Positions 7,189-16,989 are shown, counted from the first letter of the stretch. The stretch: 64,000 bases of DNA from Rhodopila globiformis (GCF_002937115.1 NZ_NHRY01000269.1:62001-126000); one strand, 5' to 3'. The notes: a model not told the origin generated them from the sequence alone. Translations and numbers: made by a program.

Positions 7189-8817
7189 TCAGGCCGCCTT
7201 CATGGCCATATCGGCGGACAGGAGATATGGCGTCGTTCCGCCGAGGTGCAGTTCCAACTGGAAGGATCGTTCGGGCCTTGCTGTAAACACGTCCTGCGGC
7301 AGCCCGGCATCGCCGCAGGTCCAGCGGATGCCGTCATCGGGTTCGTAACCGTGAAAACCGTCGGTCAGCCGTTCATCCGAGGCTTCGAGCAGCTCCACCT
7401 GCGGCCCATCCCACAGGATGACCCTGCGCAGGGCGATGCCGAGCAGACGCGGGTCTCGGGCTAGGCCAAGTTCCATGGGTGAGGCGGCGCGGGAAACGAT
7501 GCGCACGCGCCCAGGCCGTGGCGGCAGCTGGAACGTATAGACGTTCCGATGGACGGCCACGGGATTCAGGCGCCTGCCATCGACCAGAAGATACGGCTCC
7601 GGATCCATTGTAAGCGGGCCGATCGGCTGTTGATTGGCGCGATCCAGCAGGCGTTGCCAGACGGCATCGACGACCGCTCCGCCGGTGATCACCGGGGCGC
7701 ATGCCTGTTGCGCACCCTGATGGGCCGTCCAGGCATTTCGGAACAGCCAGCGGTTTCCGTCGTCGCGGAAGCTTTCGGCCGGCGCGCCGTTGGCGATCAG
7801 CACGTCGTGGGTTTCCAGCTCGATGTGGTAGAGCAGGACTTCCTGTGGCTCGTCGTCCCAGAGGATGGATCGCTGGTTGATAAGGAACTCGGCCGGGATC
7901 AGCACGTCGTCGAACAGAAACGCGTGCGCCCTGGTTACCCGCAGGTCGTGATTCGGAATGCCGTCGCCAAACGCATCCATCCGCACGATCACCGGCGTGG
8001 CGGCGCCGCGCTGGCGCCGTGTTGCCAGCATCCTGCCCTCGCCGATCCAGACAATCGGCCGCACTTTGCCACTGTGGGTGAGGATGTGGTCGCCGGGCGA
8101 GAGATCCTCGATGGGCACCTCGCCCGACGGCGTGGCGATGCGGGTTCCGCGCAGGAAGCACAACGGCAGCGAGTCGGCCTGCGACGCGGCGCCCCAGGCC
8201 GCACCGAGGCCGCCGCCAAAGGTCTGGACCAGCGTGCCCGCACCTGTTGTCGTGTTGATGGAATAGATGTCATTTCCATCGAACCCATAGAGGACGCCGT
8301 CGGATCCGGTGGCAAGGCCGTACATGGTGGGGTCCGCAACGACCTGGCCGACGACGGTCGCGGCACCGGTCAGGGGATCCACCTTCAGCAGGTCGGTGTT
8401 CGTGCCGTCTGTCGCAGTTTGATAAAGGTTGCCGTTGTTGAACGACAGGTCGCCCGCCGATTTCAGGCCGAGTCCGGAATTGCCGATCAGCGTGGCTGCG
8501 CCGGTCGTTGTGTTGAGGGTATAAAGTCCCGTACCGCCGGAGGCATACAGCGTCCCGTTCGAATTGAAGACCAGCCCGTTCAGGACCGCCCCGGTGGGGC
8601 CGATTGTAGTTGCGGCACCGGACTGATTGATGCTGTAGAGGGTGGTGAACGACTCGCCGAACAATTGCCCGGTGGAGCTGAGCGCGATATCGGTGAGCTG
8701 CTGACCCGAGCTGCCCAGCAAGGACACGGAACCCGTGTCCAGGTTCACGGTGCCGATGTTTCCGTTCACATCGTCAACCCAGATGATCGGGGCTGGCGTT
8801 ATCGTGAGCGTTGCCAT
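7189..8817 (-). CDS. Hint-domain protein with N-terminal beta-propeller-like repeats
   Basis: A 542-residue protein in two parts. Residues 1-215 are repeats of the form GLYTLNTTTGAATLIG with regular Gly/Thr/Asn spacing, like a beta-propeller blade series. From C220 onward comes a Hint (hedgehog/intein-type) module: CFLRGTRIATPSGEVPIEDL, then GDHILTHSGK, and further on the segment VLIANGAPAESFRDDGN typical of the Hint_2 family. Hint domains can catalyse autoproteolysis at the N-terminal cysteine; whether this one does cannot be seen. There is no classical signal peptide. Such proteins are frequent in Acetobacteraceae and Rhodobacteraceae, where they are thought to be surface or secreted proteins. 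The gene converges on the bcr operon and is probably unrelated to it. Confidence 0.8.
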   Translation of the reverse strand: MATLTITPAPIIWVDDVNGNIGTVNLDTGSVSLLGSSGQQLTDIALSSTGQLFGESFTTLYSINQSGAATTIGPTGAVLNGLVFNSNGTLYASGGTGLYTLNTTTGAATLIGNSGLGLKSAGDLSFNNGNLYQTATDGTNTDLLKVDPLTGAATVVGQVVADPTMYGLATGSDGVLYGFDGNDIYSINTTTGAGTLVQTFGGGLGAAWGAASQADSLPLCFLRGTRIATPSGEVPIEDLSPGDHILTHSGKVRPIVWIGEGRMLATRRQRGAATPVIVRMDAFGDGIPNHDLRVTRAHAFLFDDVLIPAEFLINQRSILWDDEPQEVLLYHIELETHDVLIANGAPAESFRDDGNRWLFRNAWTAHQGAQQACAPVITGGAVVDAVWQRLLDRANQQPIGPLTMDPEPYLLVDGRRLNPVAVHRNVYTFQLPPRPGRVRIVSRAASPMELGLARDPRLLGIALRRVILWDGPQVELLEASDERLTDGFHGYEPDDGIRWTCGDAGLPQDVFTARPERSFQLELHLGGTTPYLLSADMAMKAA

Positions 8818-9752
8818 GTTGTTGTCCCTTCCGTTGTTCCACTCCCGGACGCAAACCCCATTTCATTGCGTACGGTAGCATACGGCTCGGGGGCGGCAAA
8901 ATGTCAAGGACGTGATCATCACTTTTCCGCTAATCGCGTATCCGGCAGGAGGGGCTGGACGTGCCGTTCAAACGGCAGGCCCCCCGGAATGCCGGGCAGA
9001 CGGGCTTGTCGCGAGACAGTAGGCGCGGAGGGGCGTCACCTGGGCTGCCCTGACGAGGCGCGTATCAAGTGGGAGGTCGCCGCCGGCCACCGCAAAGGCG
9101 GAGCGCTGCGAGCGGTTCCATGTCGTGTCAGTCTTCCCGGCCCAGGCTGCCACGGTCAACTTCCATAGTCTGCAAGCCTGCGATGACCGCATGCGCAAGC
9201 GTACGGCGCGCGCCATCGACGCACCCAGGTTCAAGCTCGGCGTTTGGTGCATGGCTTCCGCCAGTCGGCCTCGAAACGCAATCGGTGCGCTCTTCGCGCC
9301 GGTGGCGCAGCATCAATCGATCCGGCAATTCCGGCCGGTTAAGTAACGTCCAGGGATCTCCCGGCGCAGCACCTTGGCCGCCGGGGACAATGCAGTTGTT
9401 CGACAAACACGGTGGACTTCGGAGCCGCCTAGCGGCTGATGATCGTCTTCGCGCGGGCCATCGGTCTTACGGTCCGTAAGGAACCGGTAGCTATCCTTGT
9501 CGAGGTGGCCCAGGTCGCCGGATTTCGAGAAGTCAGCGGCAAACTCTGCGGAAGGTTCCCGGCGGCGCGTCGACAGGATCGGAAGATGACTTTTCTGCAA
9601 GCTGACAGTCATTGACCAGTCAACAAGCACGGCCATGTGTCGCGCAGACGCCAAAGTCAAGTAACCGGACGCATCAGATTCGCAGAGCCACATTGACTAT
9701 AATTTGTTCTCCGATTTCACCTGGATGATCGACGCCCGCAGGAATCGAGCAT
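8818..9752. other. Gene-free stretch of 935 bases, content unassigned
   Basis: The stretch separates the minus-strand Hint gene from the polysaccharide locus. It must hold the promoters of both flanking genes. Short frames exist on both strands (for example 9125-9346 plus and 9313-9693 minus), but none has a ribosome site, a recognisable domain or consistent codon use. Remnants of a decayed gene are possible. I could not identify a transposase or a repeat in it. Confidence 0.4.
9698..9703 (+). promoter_or_regulatory. Consensus -10 element in front of the wzc-like gene
   Basis: A perfect tataat lies about 50 bases before the ATG at 9753. The -35 position about 17 bases upstream reads cagatt, a weak match. 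The motif stands out in a GC-rich genome but is not proof of a start site. Confidence 0.35.
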
Positions 9753-12116
9753 ATGCTTCGCAATCAGGCGGTCCAACCGCCGATAGTGAGACATCATGTT
9801 ATCCAACCAATGCCTCGCCGATGGACGGACGCCGCGATCATGAGCGACGATCGACTGGCTGGATTATTGTCACTGGCGCTGCCGGACTATCAGGCGCCTC
9901 GGGGCGGGCTCGATTTTCGGCAGATATTCCGTACGCTGCGCGCCCGCGCCTATGTGCTGCTGATCGTTGCCGTGTTTGGAGGTTTCGCCGGCTATGCGTT
10001 GCAGCGGGCGATCTCGCCTCGCTACACCAGCACGACGGAAATCCTGCTCGATCCACGGCGGGCCGATGCGTTTGGCGCGGATGCCAGCTTCGCGAATATT
10101 TATGTCGATTCGGCGAAAATTGCCAGCGTCGTTTCAATTATTGATTCTTCCGAGTTGCTCGGTCGTGTCGTCCGGTCCGAGAAGCTCGCCGACGATCCCG
10201 AGTTTGGCGGCCCTCGGCACCCCTGGCTGGAAAAGTGGCGCAGCCTGCTGCCTTTTCTCCCCGCACCGGATGTTTCGACGGGTCCGCAGGCGCGCGAGAG
10301 ACGGGCGCTCGAGCGTTTGACGAAGGCGGTGCGGGTGGAGCGGGAGGGAACGACCTATGTGCTGACGGTCGCCGTCAGCGCCAGGTCGCCGCAGCGCGCG
10401 CAACAGCTCGCGCGCGCGGTCGCCGACGCCTACCTGAAAGACCAGATCGACACGAAAATTTTGGCGGCGCAACAGGATACCGACTGGCTGAACGCCCGTC
10501 TGAGCGAGCTTCGCCAGAAGCTTGAGGACAGCGAGCGAAAGGTCGAGGCGGTTCGCACGAAGTACGGCCTGGAAGTCGGTGGATTGGCGGATCGTCAGTT
10601 TGATGCATGGCGCCGGAACCTGGGTCTGGCAAGTTCGGCCTCCAACAACACGCTGAGTCCGGAAGAGGCATCCGTCGCCGCGCTGAGAACCCAGTTGCTG
10701 AACGCCCAGCAAGAGATCGCGGTGCGGCATTCCCAGTGCGTGCAGGCCGAACAGGCCAGGCAGTCCGGTCAGAGCATTGAGGGAATGGCCGAAGGCGGCC
10801 AGTCCAACGTGATCGAGCAACTGCGGCTGAAGCAGGCCGATGTCGCCCGCCAGATCGCCGCCTTGTCTGCTCATTATAATGACTCCTTTCCGGAACTGCG
10901 GCGCGCTCGTAGGGACCTCGCAACAATCCAGGGCCGGATAGCGGCGGAACAGGCCAGGGTTGGCGAAACGATCTGCAGTATCTACAAGATCGCCGTCGCC
11001 CGCCAGGAAGCGCTGTCCCGAGAGCTGAAGCAGGCGATGCAGGCCGAATACGCCGCCCCGGGCGTGGAAGGGCGAATGCAACTCCTGCAGGCTCAGCGAG
11101 AGGTGGACGCGAACCAAGGCCTGTACGATTCGCTTTTCGACCGCCGACGTGAGGTGGAAAGACAACAAAACCGCCACGAGGCGGAGGCGCGGATAATTTC
11201 GGATGCGGACCTTCCGGAGCATCCAAGTTGGCCGAAACCAGTCCTGTTCCCTTTGTGCGGCGTCTTGCTTGGCTTGCTGTGCAGCGTCGGCCTGGCAATC
11301 GTCGCGCCGGTGCTCAGGAACAGATTTGCGCACGTCAGCGACGTCGAGCGGCAACTGGGCCTCCCCGTCCTTGCGTCGGTGCCGCCGTTGGGCCGCAAGG
11401 ATCTGTGGCTCAAGCGCGAGCGATTAACGCTCGTTGAGTACTCGGTCCGCCGCCCTTTGTCGCCTTTTGCCGAAAGCCTCCGGCTTGCCCGGGCGTTGTT
11501 GCGGCTTGGCGACATCGGCGGCAATCGTATCGTTCAGATAACTTCCGCCGCGCCGGCTGAAGGCAAGTCCACCTTTGCGGCCGCGCTGGCGATATCGGCG
11601 GCGAAGACCGGCCTGAGGGTAATTCTCGTCGATGCCGACATGCGGCGTGGGTCGCTATCCGGCATGTTCAACCTCGCCAACAAGGATGGGCTGATCGGCC
11701 TTGCGACTGGCGAGAATCTACCTGTAACCTATACGCAACAACTCGGTGATGTATCCCTGGAGGTTCTCGGGGTCGGCAACGCGATTGTGCCTCGACCCGA
11801 TCTTATTGCCTCGGCACGCTTCGCCATGTTGCTCAAGGATCTTGCCCTGACCTACGACGTGATCATTTTGGACACCCCCCCGGTCCTGGCCGTGTCCGAC
11901 GCCATGAGCATCGCCCGTGCGGCCGATGCGACGGTTCTCGTGGTGGACGCTCAGAAGACACCGAAAGATGTCGCCGAACGCGCAGTGAAATCGTTGCGGG
12001 CCGCGGGAGCTCAAATCGCCGGCGTGGTGCTGAACAGGCACAGGCAGACCGATATCGGCGACAAACACTATGCGCAGGCTATTGCCAAATACTATGCGCT
12101 GGACGCACTCACCTGA
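9753..12116 (+). CDS. Polysaccharide co-polymerase / BY-family tyrosine autokinase (Wzc type)
   Basis: A 787-residue inner-membrane protein that controls chain length and export of an extracellular polysaccharide. A Wzz domain follows the first membrane helix (LLIVAVFGGFAGYAL, about residues 68-82). A long periplasmic coiled coil occupies about 220-480, then comes a second helix (PVLFPLCGVLLGLLCSVGLAIV, split here only by function). The cytoplasmic kinase carries Walker A APAEGKST (about 601-608), Walker A' ILVDADMRRG and Walker B VIILDTPPVL. A short tyrosine-rich tail, HYAQAIAKYYAL, is the likely autophosphorylation cluster. aggaa at 9740-9744 favours the start at 9753; an ATG at 9840 (MSDDRLAG) would be closer to where such proteins usually begin. 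Confidence 0.9.
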   Translation: MLRNQAVQPPIVRHHVIQPMPRRWTDAAIMSDDRLAGLLSLALPDYQAPRGGLDFRQIFRTLRARAYVLLIVAVFGGFAGYALQRAISPRYTSTTEILLDPRRADAFGADASFANIYVDSAKIASVVSIIDSSELLGRVVRSEKLADDPEFGGPRHPWLEKWRSLLPFLPAPDVSTGPQARERRALERLTKAVRVEREGTTYVLTVAVSARSPQRAQQLARAVADAYLKDQIDTKILAAQQDTDWLNARLSELRQKLEDSERKVEAVRTKYGLEVGGLADRQFDAWRRNLGLASSASNNTLSPEEASVAALRTQLLNAQQEIAVRHSQCVQAEQARQSGQSIEGMAEGGQSNVIEQLRLKQADVARQIAALSAHYNDSFPELRRARRDLATIQGRIAAEQARVGETICSIYKIAVARQEALSRELKQAMQAEYAAPGVEGRMQLLQAQREVDANQGLYDSLFDRRREVERQQNRHEAEARIISDADLPEHPSWPKPVLFPLCGVLLGLLCSVGLAIVAPVLRNRFAHVSDVERQLGLPVLASVPPLGRKDLWLKRERLTLVEYSVRRPLSPFAESLRLARALLRLGDIGGNRIVQITSAAPAEGKSTFAAALAISAAKTGLRVILVDADMRRGSLSGMFNLANKDGLIGLATGENLPVTYTQQLGDVSLEVLGVGNAIVPRPDLIASARFAMLLKDLALTYDVIILDTPPVLAVSDAMSIARAADATVLVVDAQKTPKDVAERAVKSLRAAGAQIAGVVLNRHRQTDIGDKHYAQAIAKYYALDALT

Positions 12117-12245
12117 GACCCAACGGGACGCGATCGTTCCAGATGTGTCCGGCCTGGGCAGAGATCTTTTCGTTCGTGCCTCGCGCGTTGTCTCGCCGGA
12201 CCTGGAACCGCCGACCGGGCTGCGCGGCGGCCTTGCTGATCGCGC

Positions 12246-13487
12246 TCAGCGCAACGGGTGTTCAAGCAGCGCCAGATACCACGGTGCCAACGTCAGCCCT
12301 GCCCAGCTGCTCGGATCGAGGGTTTGCTCAAACCGCTGTCTAATTCCCGGATCATAAGGCACCAATGCCGGCCAGACGGTGGTTTGCCCGGCATCGGTTC
12401 TCACCAGGCGATCGATATCATCGTGGCTGAATTCAAGACCGTGGGCGTAGGCTGCGACGATGGCAGTCACATCGATGTCGTAATACCCCGGATTCGGATG
12501 GACGCCGATCCAATGCTTGGGACGGCCGGCTGCGTTATAGTCCCAGGCGCCGGCGGGCTCCCAGTAGTTCCAAATACGATATGTGCCATCATCGGCGGCG
12601 ACCATGCGTGATTTCATCACCCGGAACCAGTTGTCGGCCAGGGTTCGATATTCGGGATTCCCGGTCGCGTCGAACATCGCGAGCAACCATGACGCGACCA
12701 GGTTGGCTTTGTTGTCCGGGTGTGAAAAGCCGATCGTCGGGGAATTCCTGTTGGCATATCCGTTCGTCCACCTGCCGGTGGCACGGTCGATGCCGAACGG
12801 CAGAACGATGCTGATGTAGCCAGCGGCAACCGGCCGCCATGCTCCGCGATCCTGCCATTTCCTGAATATGGACCCGGCAAGGCGGATGTAGCCAGCCGCC
12901 TGCGATCCGTAACGATTCCGCAGCGTCGTATCTTTGGTGATCAGCGACGACAGCAGGACCACCGGGCGCAGTGCCATCGCTTCCCCAAGCAGGCTGTCAG
13001 CATAATAACTATCGAGATCATCGACGGGTGTTCCGGCGGCCCCGACCTTTGGCCATCCGGGATAGCCATCGGGTTCGACCACGGCGCGGCGAACCCAGTC
13101 GTTGGCGCAACTGATCAGCCCGTCTATCCACCGCGTATCCGCCGTCGCCAGGTACCCATAGTAAAGGCCGTTGAGAATGGGCGATATCAGCCATCCAATC
13201 TCCTCTCCGGTGGCAGTTTCGCAGTAATGCGCACGCATCTCCCGCGCTATGTTCAGCTTCCACAATTCCTTGATACGATTCCGGTATGCCAGTTGCTGGC
13301 CAAGGAGAGCCTGGGCCGCCGGCGCGTTGTTGTCGCCGCGATTGGCTGTAACCGGAGTCGGGCAATTGCAAACTGTAATATAAAAGACGGCGGTAACAGC
13401 GCTGATTTTCCACCATCGCCGCCGACACCGCGATCCTGCCGCCAGGGCCCGCGCCTCGGCTGCCCTGTAAATCATCGATGTCTGCAT
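12246..13487 (-). CDS. Secreted protein of probable alpha/alpha-toroid fold, unknown activity
   Basis: About 413 residues. The open frame continues upstream, but the ATG at 13487 (or 13475) begins a plausible signal peptide: a basic stretch, GSRCRRRWW, followed by ISAVTAVFYITVCN and a small-residue region. The mature part is rich in Trp, Tyr and His, with segments such as DLDSYYADSLLGEAMALRP, GFSHPDNKANLVASWLLAMF and GRPKHWIGVHPNPGYYDIDV. The repeated helix-loop pattern resembles six-hairpin glycoside hydrolases, lyases or epimerases. I cannot name the family. It is transcribed opposite to the wzc-like gene inside the polysaccharide locus, so a periplasmic or extracellular role on the polymer is a reasonable guess. 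Confidence 0.6.
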   Translation of the reverse strand: MQTSMIYRAAEARALAAGSRCRRRWWKISAVTAVFYITVCNCPTPVTANRGDNNAPAAQALLGQQLAYRNRIKELWKLNIAREMRAHYCETATGEEIGWLISPILNGLYYGYLATADTRWIDGLISCANDWVRRAVVEPDGYPGWPKVGAAGTPVDDLDSYYADSLLGEAMALRPVVLLSSLITKDTTLRNRYGSQAAGYIRLAGSIFRKWQDRGAWRPVAAGYISIVLPFGIDRATGRWTNGYANRNSPTIGFSHPDNKANLVASWLLAMFDATGNPEYRTLADNWFRVMKSRMVAADDGTYRIWNYWEPAGAWDYNAAGRPKHWIGVHPNPGYYDIDVTAIVAAYAHGLEFSHDDIDRLVRTDAGQTTVWPALVPYDPGIRQRFEQTLDPSSWAGLTLAPWYLALLEHPLR

Positions 13488-14019
13488 TTCCTGGGATTTA
13501 CAGGCAATTTTTGCACTTGTCCATACGCAGTAAGCAGAAATCAACCAAGAGTTGAACAAAAGCGTCAACTTCCCGTTAGCCTGGATAAGGATGATTGTCG
13601 GTGTCGGATAATTAGCGCTAAAGTCATGACGGACGCCAGGAAAGGAGGCCACGCGGAGCAGACGACAGGCACAGCTGGACCGGCAAATCACTCCGTTTTT
13701 CTTAAACATATTTAGAACACGATAGCTCTCTGGCGGGACCCAATGGGTACTACGCCTGAACAATGGTGGACTGTACGTCACAGAAACGCATCCGGCTGAC
13801 GATGCTGACAACATGGTGTTGACCGATATCTGCGCTGTACGAAGGAGTGACGTGGCTTGGCGTGTCGTCACCGGCAATTCAACAGCGCCGAGCTTACAAT
13901 CTCCGCGAGTCTACCGCGATCGATATCGCCTGAGGTGCCGTAGATGCATGGGTCAAGAAGCGACGAGGCTAGCGGTGCCTGTGACGTACGTCATGCCGAC
14001 CTGGGAAAGGGTTAGCGAC
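13488..14019. other. Divergent intergenic region, lower GC
   Basis: This 532-base gap lies between the divergent secreted-protein gene and the WecG-type gene. Its composition is visibly less GC-rich than the neighbours. Frames cross it on both strands but have no ribosome sites or family features. It presumably contains the two promoters; no clear operator was found. Confidence 0.4.
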
Positions 14020-14829
14020 ATGCTAGCTGACGAGCCGGCTGCCAATTTCGGGTCGGAAGTCATTAGCGAAATGCTTTGCAGGCCCGTTCGCTTCCTCGGT
14101 ATCCCGCTCCATCCATTGACGATGAATGATACAATTGCCGTGGCACGATGGGCCATGCAGAATCGATGTCATGTCCAGCATGTCGCCCTGAATGTTGCAA
14201 AACTGGTGAAGTTGCGCGGTGACGCTGAATCGCGGGCCGACGTCCTGGCTGCTGATGTTGTGGGGGCCGACGGAATGGGAATTGTGGTTGGCGCCCGCCT
14301 GCTTGGCGCCTGGATTCCGGAACGGGTGGCCGGCGTGGACCTGATGGACAACTTGTTCGGGCTCTGCGCGGCCGAGCACTTCCGCCCGTATCTGCTGGGC
14401 GCGACACCCGGCGTTCTTGCCGATGCCATCGCCGAACTGAAGCGGCGACATCCTGAACTCCAACTGGCCGGGTTTCATCACGGCTACTACAGTGAAGCCG
14501 ACGAAGCCGTGGTCGCAGCATCGATCCAGCAGAGCGGCGCGGATTGCCTGTTCGTCGCGATGCCTACCCCGCGAAAAGAACGTTTCATGGCGAAGTATCG
14601 GGACGGGCTTGGCGTCCCGTTCGTAATGGGCGTGGGCGGAGGGCTGGATGTGCTGTCGGGCCATGTCCGGCGCGCACCCGTCTCCTGGCAGCGGACCGGC
14701 TTCGAATGGCTCTACCGGACGTTGCAGGAGCCGAGCAGGCTGTGGCGCCGCTATCTGACGACGAACCTTGCCTATGCGGGCCTTCTTGCCGCCGCACTTT
14801 TCATGCACGACAGATCCAGGCGGGTGTAA
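14020..14829 (+). CDS. WecG/TagA/CpsF-family glycosyltransferase (GT26)
   Basis: A 269-residue transferase of the family that adds N-acetylmannosamine or its uronic acid to a GlcNAc-diphosphate-polyprenol on the cytoplasmic face. Family landmarks are VQHVALNVAKLVKLR, VVGADGMGIVVGARLLG with the catalytic-region Asp, ERVAGVDLMDNLF, YLLGATPGVLADAI, CLFVAMPTPRKERFM and FVMGVGGGLDVLSG. The frame is open further upstream, but gggaaagg nine bases before the ATG at 14020 and the usual family length (about 240-260) support this start. WecB and WecC later in the locus would supply UDP-ManNAcA, which makes ManNAcA transfer the most economical proposal. Confidence 0.85.
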   Translation: MLADEPAANFGSEVISEMLCRPVRFLGIPLHPLTMNDTIAVARWAMQNRCHVQHVALNVAKLVKLRGDAESRADVLAADVVGADGMGIVVGARLLGAWIPERVAGVDLMDNLFGLCAAEHFRPYLLGATPGVLADAIAELKRRHPELQLAGFHHGYYSEADEAVVAASIQQSGADCLFVAMPTPRKERFMAKYRDGLGVPFVMGVGGGLDVLSGHVRRAPVSWQRTGFEWLYRTLQEPSRLWRRYLTTNLAYAGLLAAALFMHDRSRRV

Positions 14830-14854
14830 GTTCGTCGCCGTCGAGTTGAGTGCA

Positions 14855-15706
14855 TCAGAAACCGAATATCGCCGCCTCGGTATAGGTGAGGTCGCTGGAG
14901 CGGCCGGGTTGCGGTCCCCTGCTGTACATCGGCTGTCTGTTGGGAAACAGCCTGCCGGAAACGCCACGCAGAGGCCGATCCGTCGCCACCATCAGGAACG
15001 GCATGCCGTGCAGGGCAAGAAAGCGCCCAATGCAGCCGGCATGGCGTTCAAGATCTTCAAGCGTTGGGCAGTAGATCAGTTGGGCGGACGGAATCCGGGC
15101 CCATGTGACAAGACGCCGCCTGAATATGAAAGGAAGTCCTCCGGTTTCGTCCTGCAGCCAGAGGCAGACACAACCGAAGCGGTGGTGATCAGTCAGCAGT
15201 TGCATCGCGCCCGGCGGGATCGTGGGGATTTGTGCCCAGTGCCGTGGCAGCCAAGCCAGATGCATCCCACTCCCGACCGACGCGACCGAAACCGGAGCAG
15301 CAAAAACCCCCGAGTTAAACTTGATGAATCCCTGGGCCGATATGATCGGAATTGTCTGTTCAGCCGGTGACACGTTGAGATATGTTGCCGATCGGTTTCG
15401 AATCGCCCGCATGACCATCAACGGGGCATACGCGCGAAACTCAGGCATCACGTACCAGCTTGAGAGGTTGCAGCGGGTGATGGTGCCGTGCATCGAGGGG
15501 CTGGAGATCACCAGCAGCACGCCTACGGGGACGCCGCCTGCTTCAAGCATGTATCCGAACTGTACGAAACCAGCCGCGGGTTGAATTGTGCCAAGCCGCT
15601 GTAAGCCAGTACACCAGTAGCGAATGTCCCGGGTCGGGAAGCCACAACGCAGGAGACTCGCAATACCAGAGAGGTCCGCCGTCCCGATCGGCCTGCACGT
15701 AATCAT
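14855..15706 (-). CDS. GNAT-like acyltransferase, unknown substrate
   Basis: About 283 residues from the ATG at 15706; a longer frame reaches 15787 without an obvious ribosome site at either position. The first third has the pattern of a GNAT fold: an N-terminal ITCRPIGTADLSGIASLLRCGF segment, a central strand GVPVGVLLVI and SSWYVMPEFRAYAPLMVM, where the acetyl-CoA loop would be. The canonical R/Q-x-x-G-x-G/A motif is not clear. The rest of the protein is unfamiliar. Proteins of this kind occur near exopolysaccharide genes and may add acyl groups to sugars. It lies antisense between a WecG-type and a GT2 gene. The family call is tentative. Confidence 0.5.
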   Translation of the reverse strand: MITCRPIGTADLSGIASLLRCGFPTRDIRYWCTGLQRLGTIQPAAGFVQFGYMLEAGGVPVGVLLVISSPSMHGTITRCNLSSWYVMPEFRAYAPLMVMRAIRNRSATYLNVSPAEQTIPIISAQGFIKFNSGVFAAPVSVASVGSGMHLAWLPRHWAQIPTIPPGAMQLLTDHHRFGCVCLWLQDETGGLPFIFRRRLVTWARIPSAQLIYCPTLEDLERHAGCIGRFLALHGMPFLMVATDRPLRGVSGRLFPNRQPMYSRGPQPGRSSDLTYTEAAIFGF

Positions 15707-15979
15707 TAGATGCGAGTGCGATCCATGCTGATTCAATTTCAGTATCCGATGGAGTATACAGACGAGGCGGCGTGGTCTCCATGACACCGAAGACGTATAT
15801 GCCGGCGTTCCGCCGAACGTGAGAGGTCTTCCGGCCGGCGAAGGCCAGCATCAACGGGTCTATCCGGCAACGCAAAAATGAGCGACTGCGCATTGACAGT
15901 ATCTGCAGCCGTCGACTACATTTGCTGCCGGGCCAGTCCGAAATACGGAGGGAGGCACCACTGTCGATGCTTATCCAAA

Positions 15980-16924
15980 ATGACGAGTGAGCATCGTGGC
16001 CCTGATGACAATGGCCCCTTGGTGTCAGTCGTGATCCCGCACTATAATGACCTTGTGGGTCTGAAAACCTGCTACGCCAGATTACAGAGACAGACATGGC
16101 CACGCAACGACATAGAGATCGTCGTCGCAGACAACAATTCAGCCTGCGGAATCGACGCTGTCCAGTCCACGGTTCCCAACGCGGTCGTGATTGCGGCCCC
16201 CATCCAGGGCGCGGGGCCGGCGCGCAACGCGGGTGTGGCAGCAAGTTGCGGCAGGATCGTGGCGTTTCTCGACAGCGATTGCGTGCCGGAGCCAGATTGG
16301 ATCCAGGAGGGCGTGGCAGCCCTGCAGCGGTACGACTTCGTCGGGGGCGAGGTGGTCACCTTTGCTCGCCGGGCAGACAAGCCAAATCCGGTCGAGGCTT
16401 ACGAGCGTGTCTTCAATTTCAATTTCCGCCGTTACATCCAGAAGGTCGGCTTTACCGGAACCGGCAACATGTTCGTCCCGCGCTCGGTATTTGACCAGGT
16501 CGGCGGGTTCCGTACCGGGGTTGCCGAAGATGTCGATTGGTCATTCAGGGCAAGATCCCTGGGTTATCGGATCGGCTATGCAGAGCGGGCGGTGGTTGGT
16601 CACCCGGCCAGACGCAGTTGGAACGATCTCGAACAACGCTGGGCCCGAATGGAAGCCGAGCATTTCTTGCTGTGGCGGGAGCGGCGCAGCGGGCGTGCGC
16701 TGTTTGCATTGCGGGCCCTTATCATGCCCTTGTCAGCGGTCCCGCACGCCGGACGAGTGGTCTTTACATCAAGGCTTGTTGGTCCGCGCGCCCGTCTGGG
16801 GGCCATTGCCGTGTTGTTTCGCCTCCGCCTGTGGCGGGCGCGGCGGATGCTATGGCTGGCGTGGCGAAATTCCCTGCCGGCCGCAGCCACGGGGCCTGCG
16901 GATGTTGGGCTGCCCCGCAATTGA
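15980..16924 (+). CDS. Glycosyltransferase family 2
   Basis: About 314 residues with a GT-A fold. The N-terminal nucleotide-sugar region reads PLVSVVIPHYNDLVGLKTC, followed by IEIVVADNNS. The metal-binding DXD motif is in VAFLDSDCVPEPDW, and the acceptor/base region is GVAEDVDWSFRARSLGY. A C-terminal basic, partly hydrophobic segment may associate with the membrane. The ATG at 15980 is chosen because it falls just before the conserved first strand; the frame upstream is open without family similarity. It probably adds one sugar of the repeat unit. Donor and acceptor are unknown. Confidence 0.85.
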   Translation: MTSEHRGPDDNGPLVSVVIPHYNDLVGLKTCYARLQRQTWPRNDIEIVVADNNSACGIDAVQSTVPNAVVIAAPIQGAGPARNAGVAASCGRIVAFLDSDCVPEPDWIQEGVAALQRYDFVGGEVVTFARRADKPNPVEAYERVFNFNFRRYIQKVGFTGTGNMFVPRSVFDQVGGFRTGVAEDVDWSFRARSLGYRIGYAERAVVGHPARRSWNDLEQRWARMEAEHFLLWRERRSGRALFALRALIMPLSAVPHAGRVVFTSRLVGPRARLGAIAVLFRLRLWRARRMLWLAWRNSLPAAATGPADVGLPRN

Positions 16925-16989
16925 ACAGGCCGGGTTGTCACGACTGCGAACGTCCATCATCGGCGTTCTTGTCCGGCGATACGGTCCGG

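Noticed and set aside
9125-9693. Possible transposase remnant between the Hint gene and the polysaccharide locus
   Set aside because: No catalytic motif, terminal repeat or target duplication could be found on either strand.
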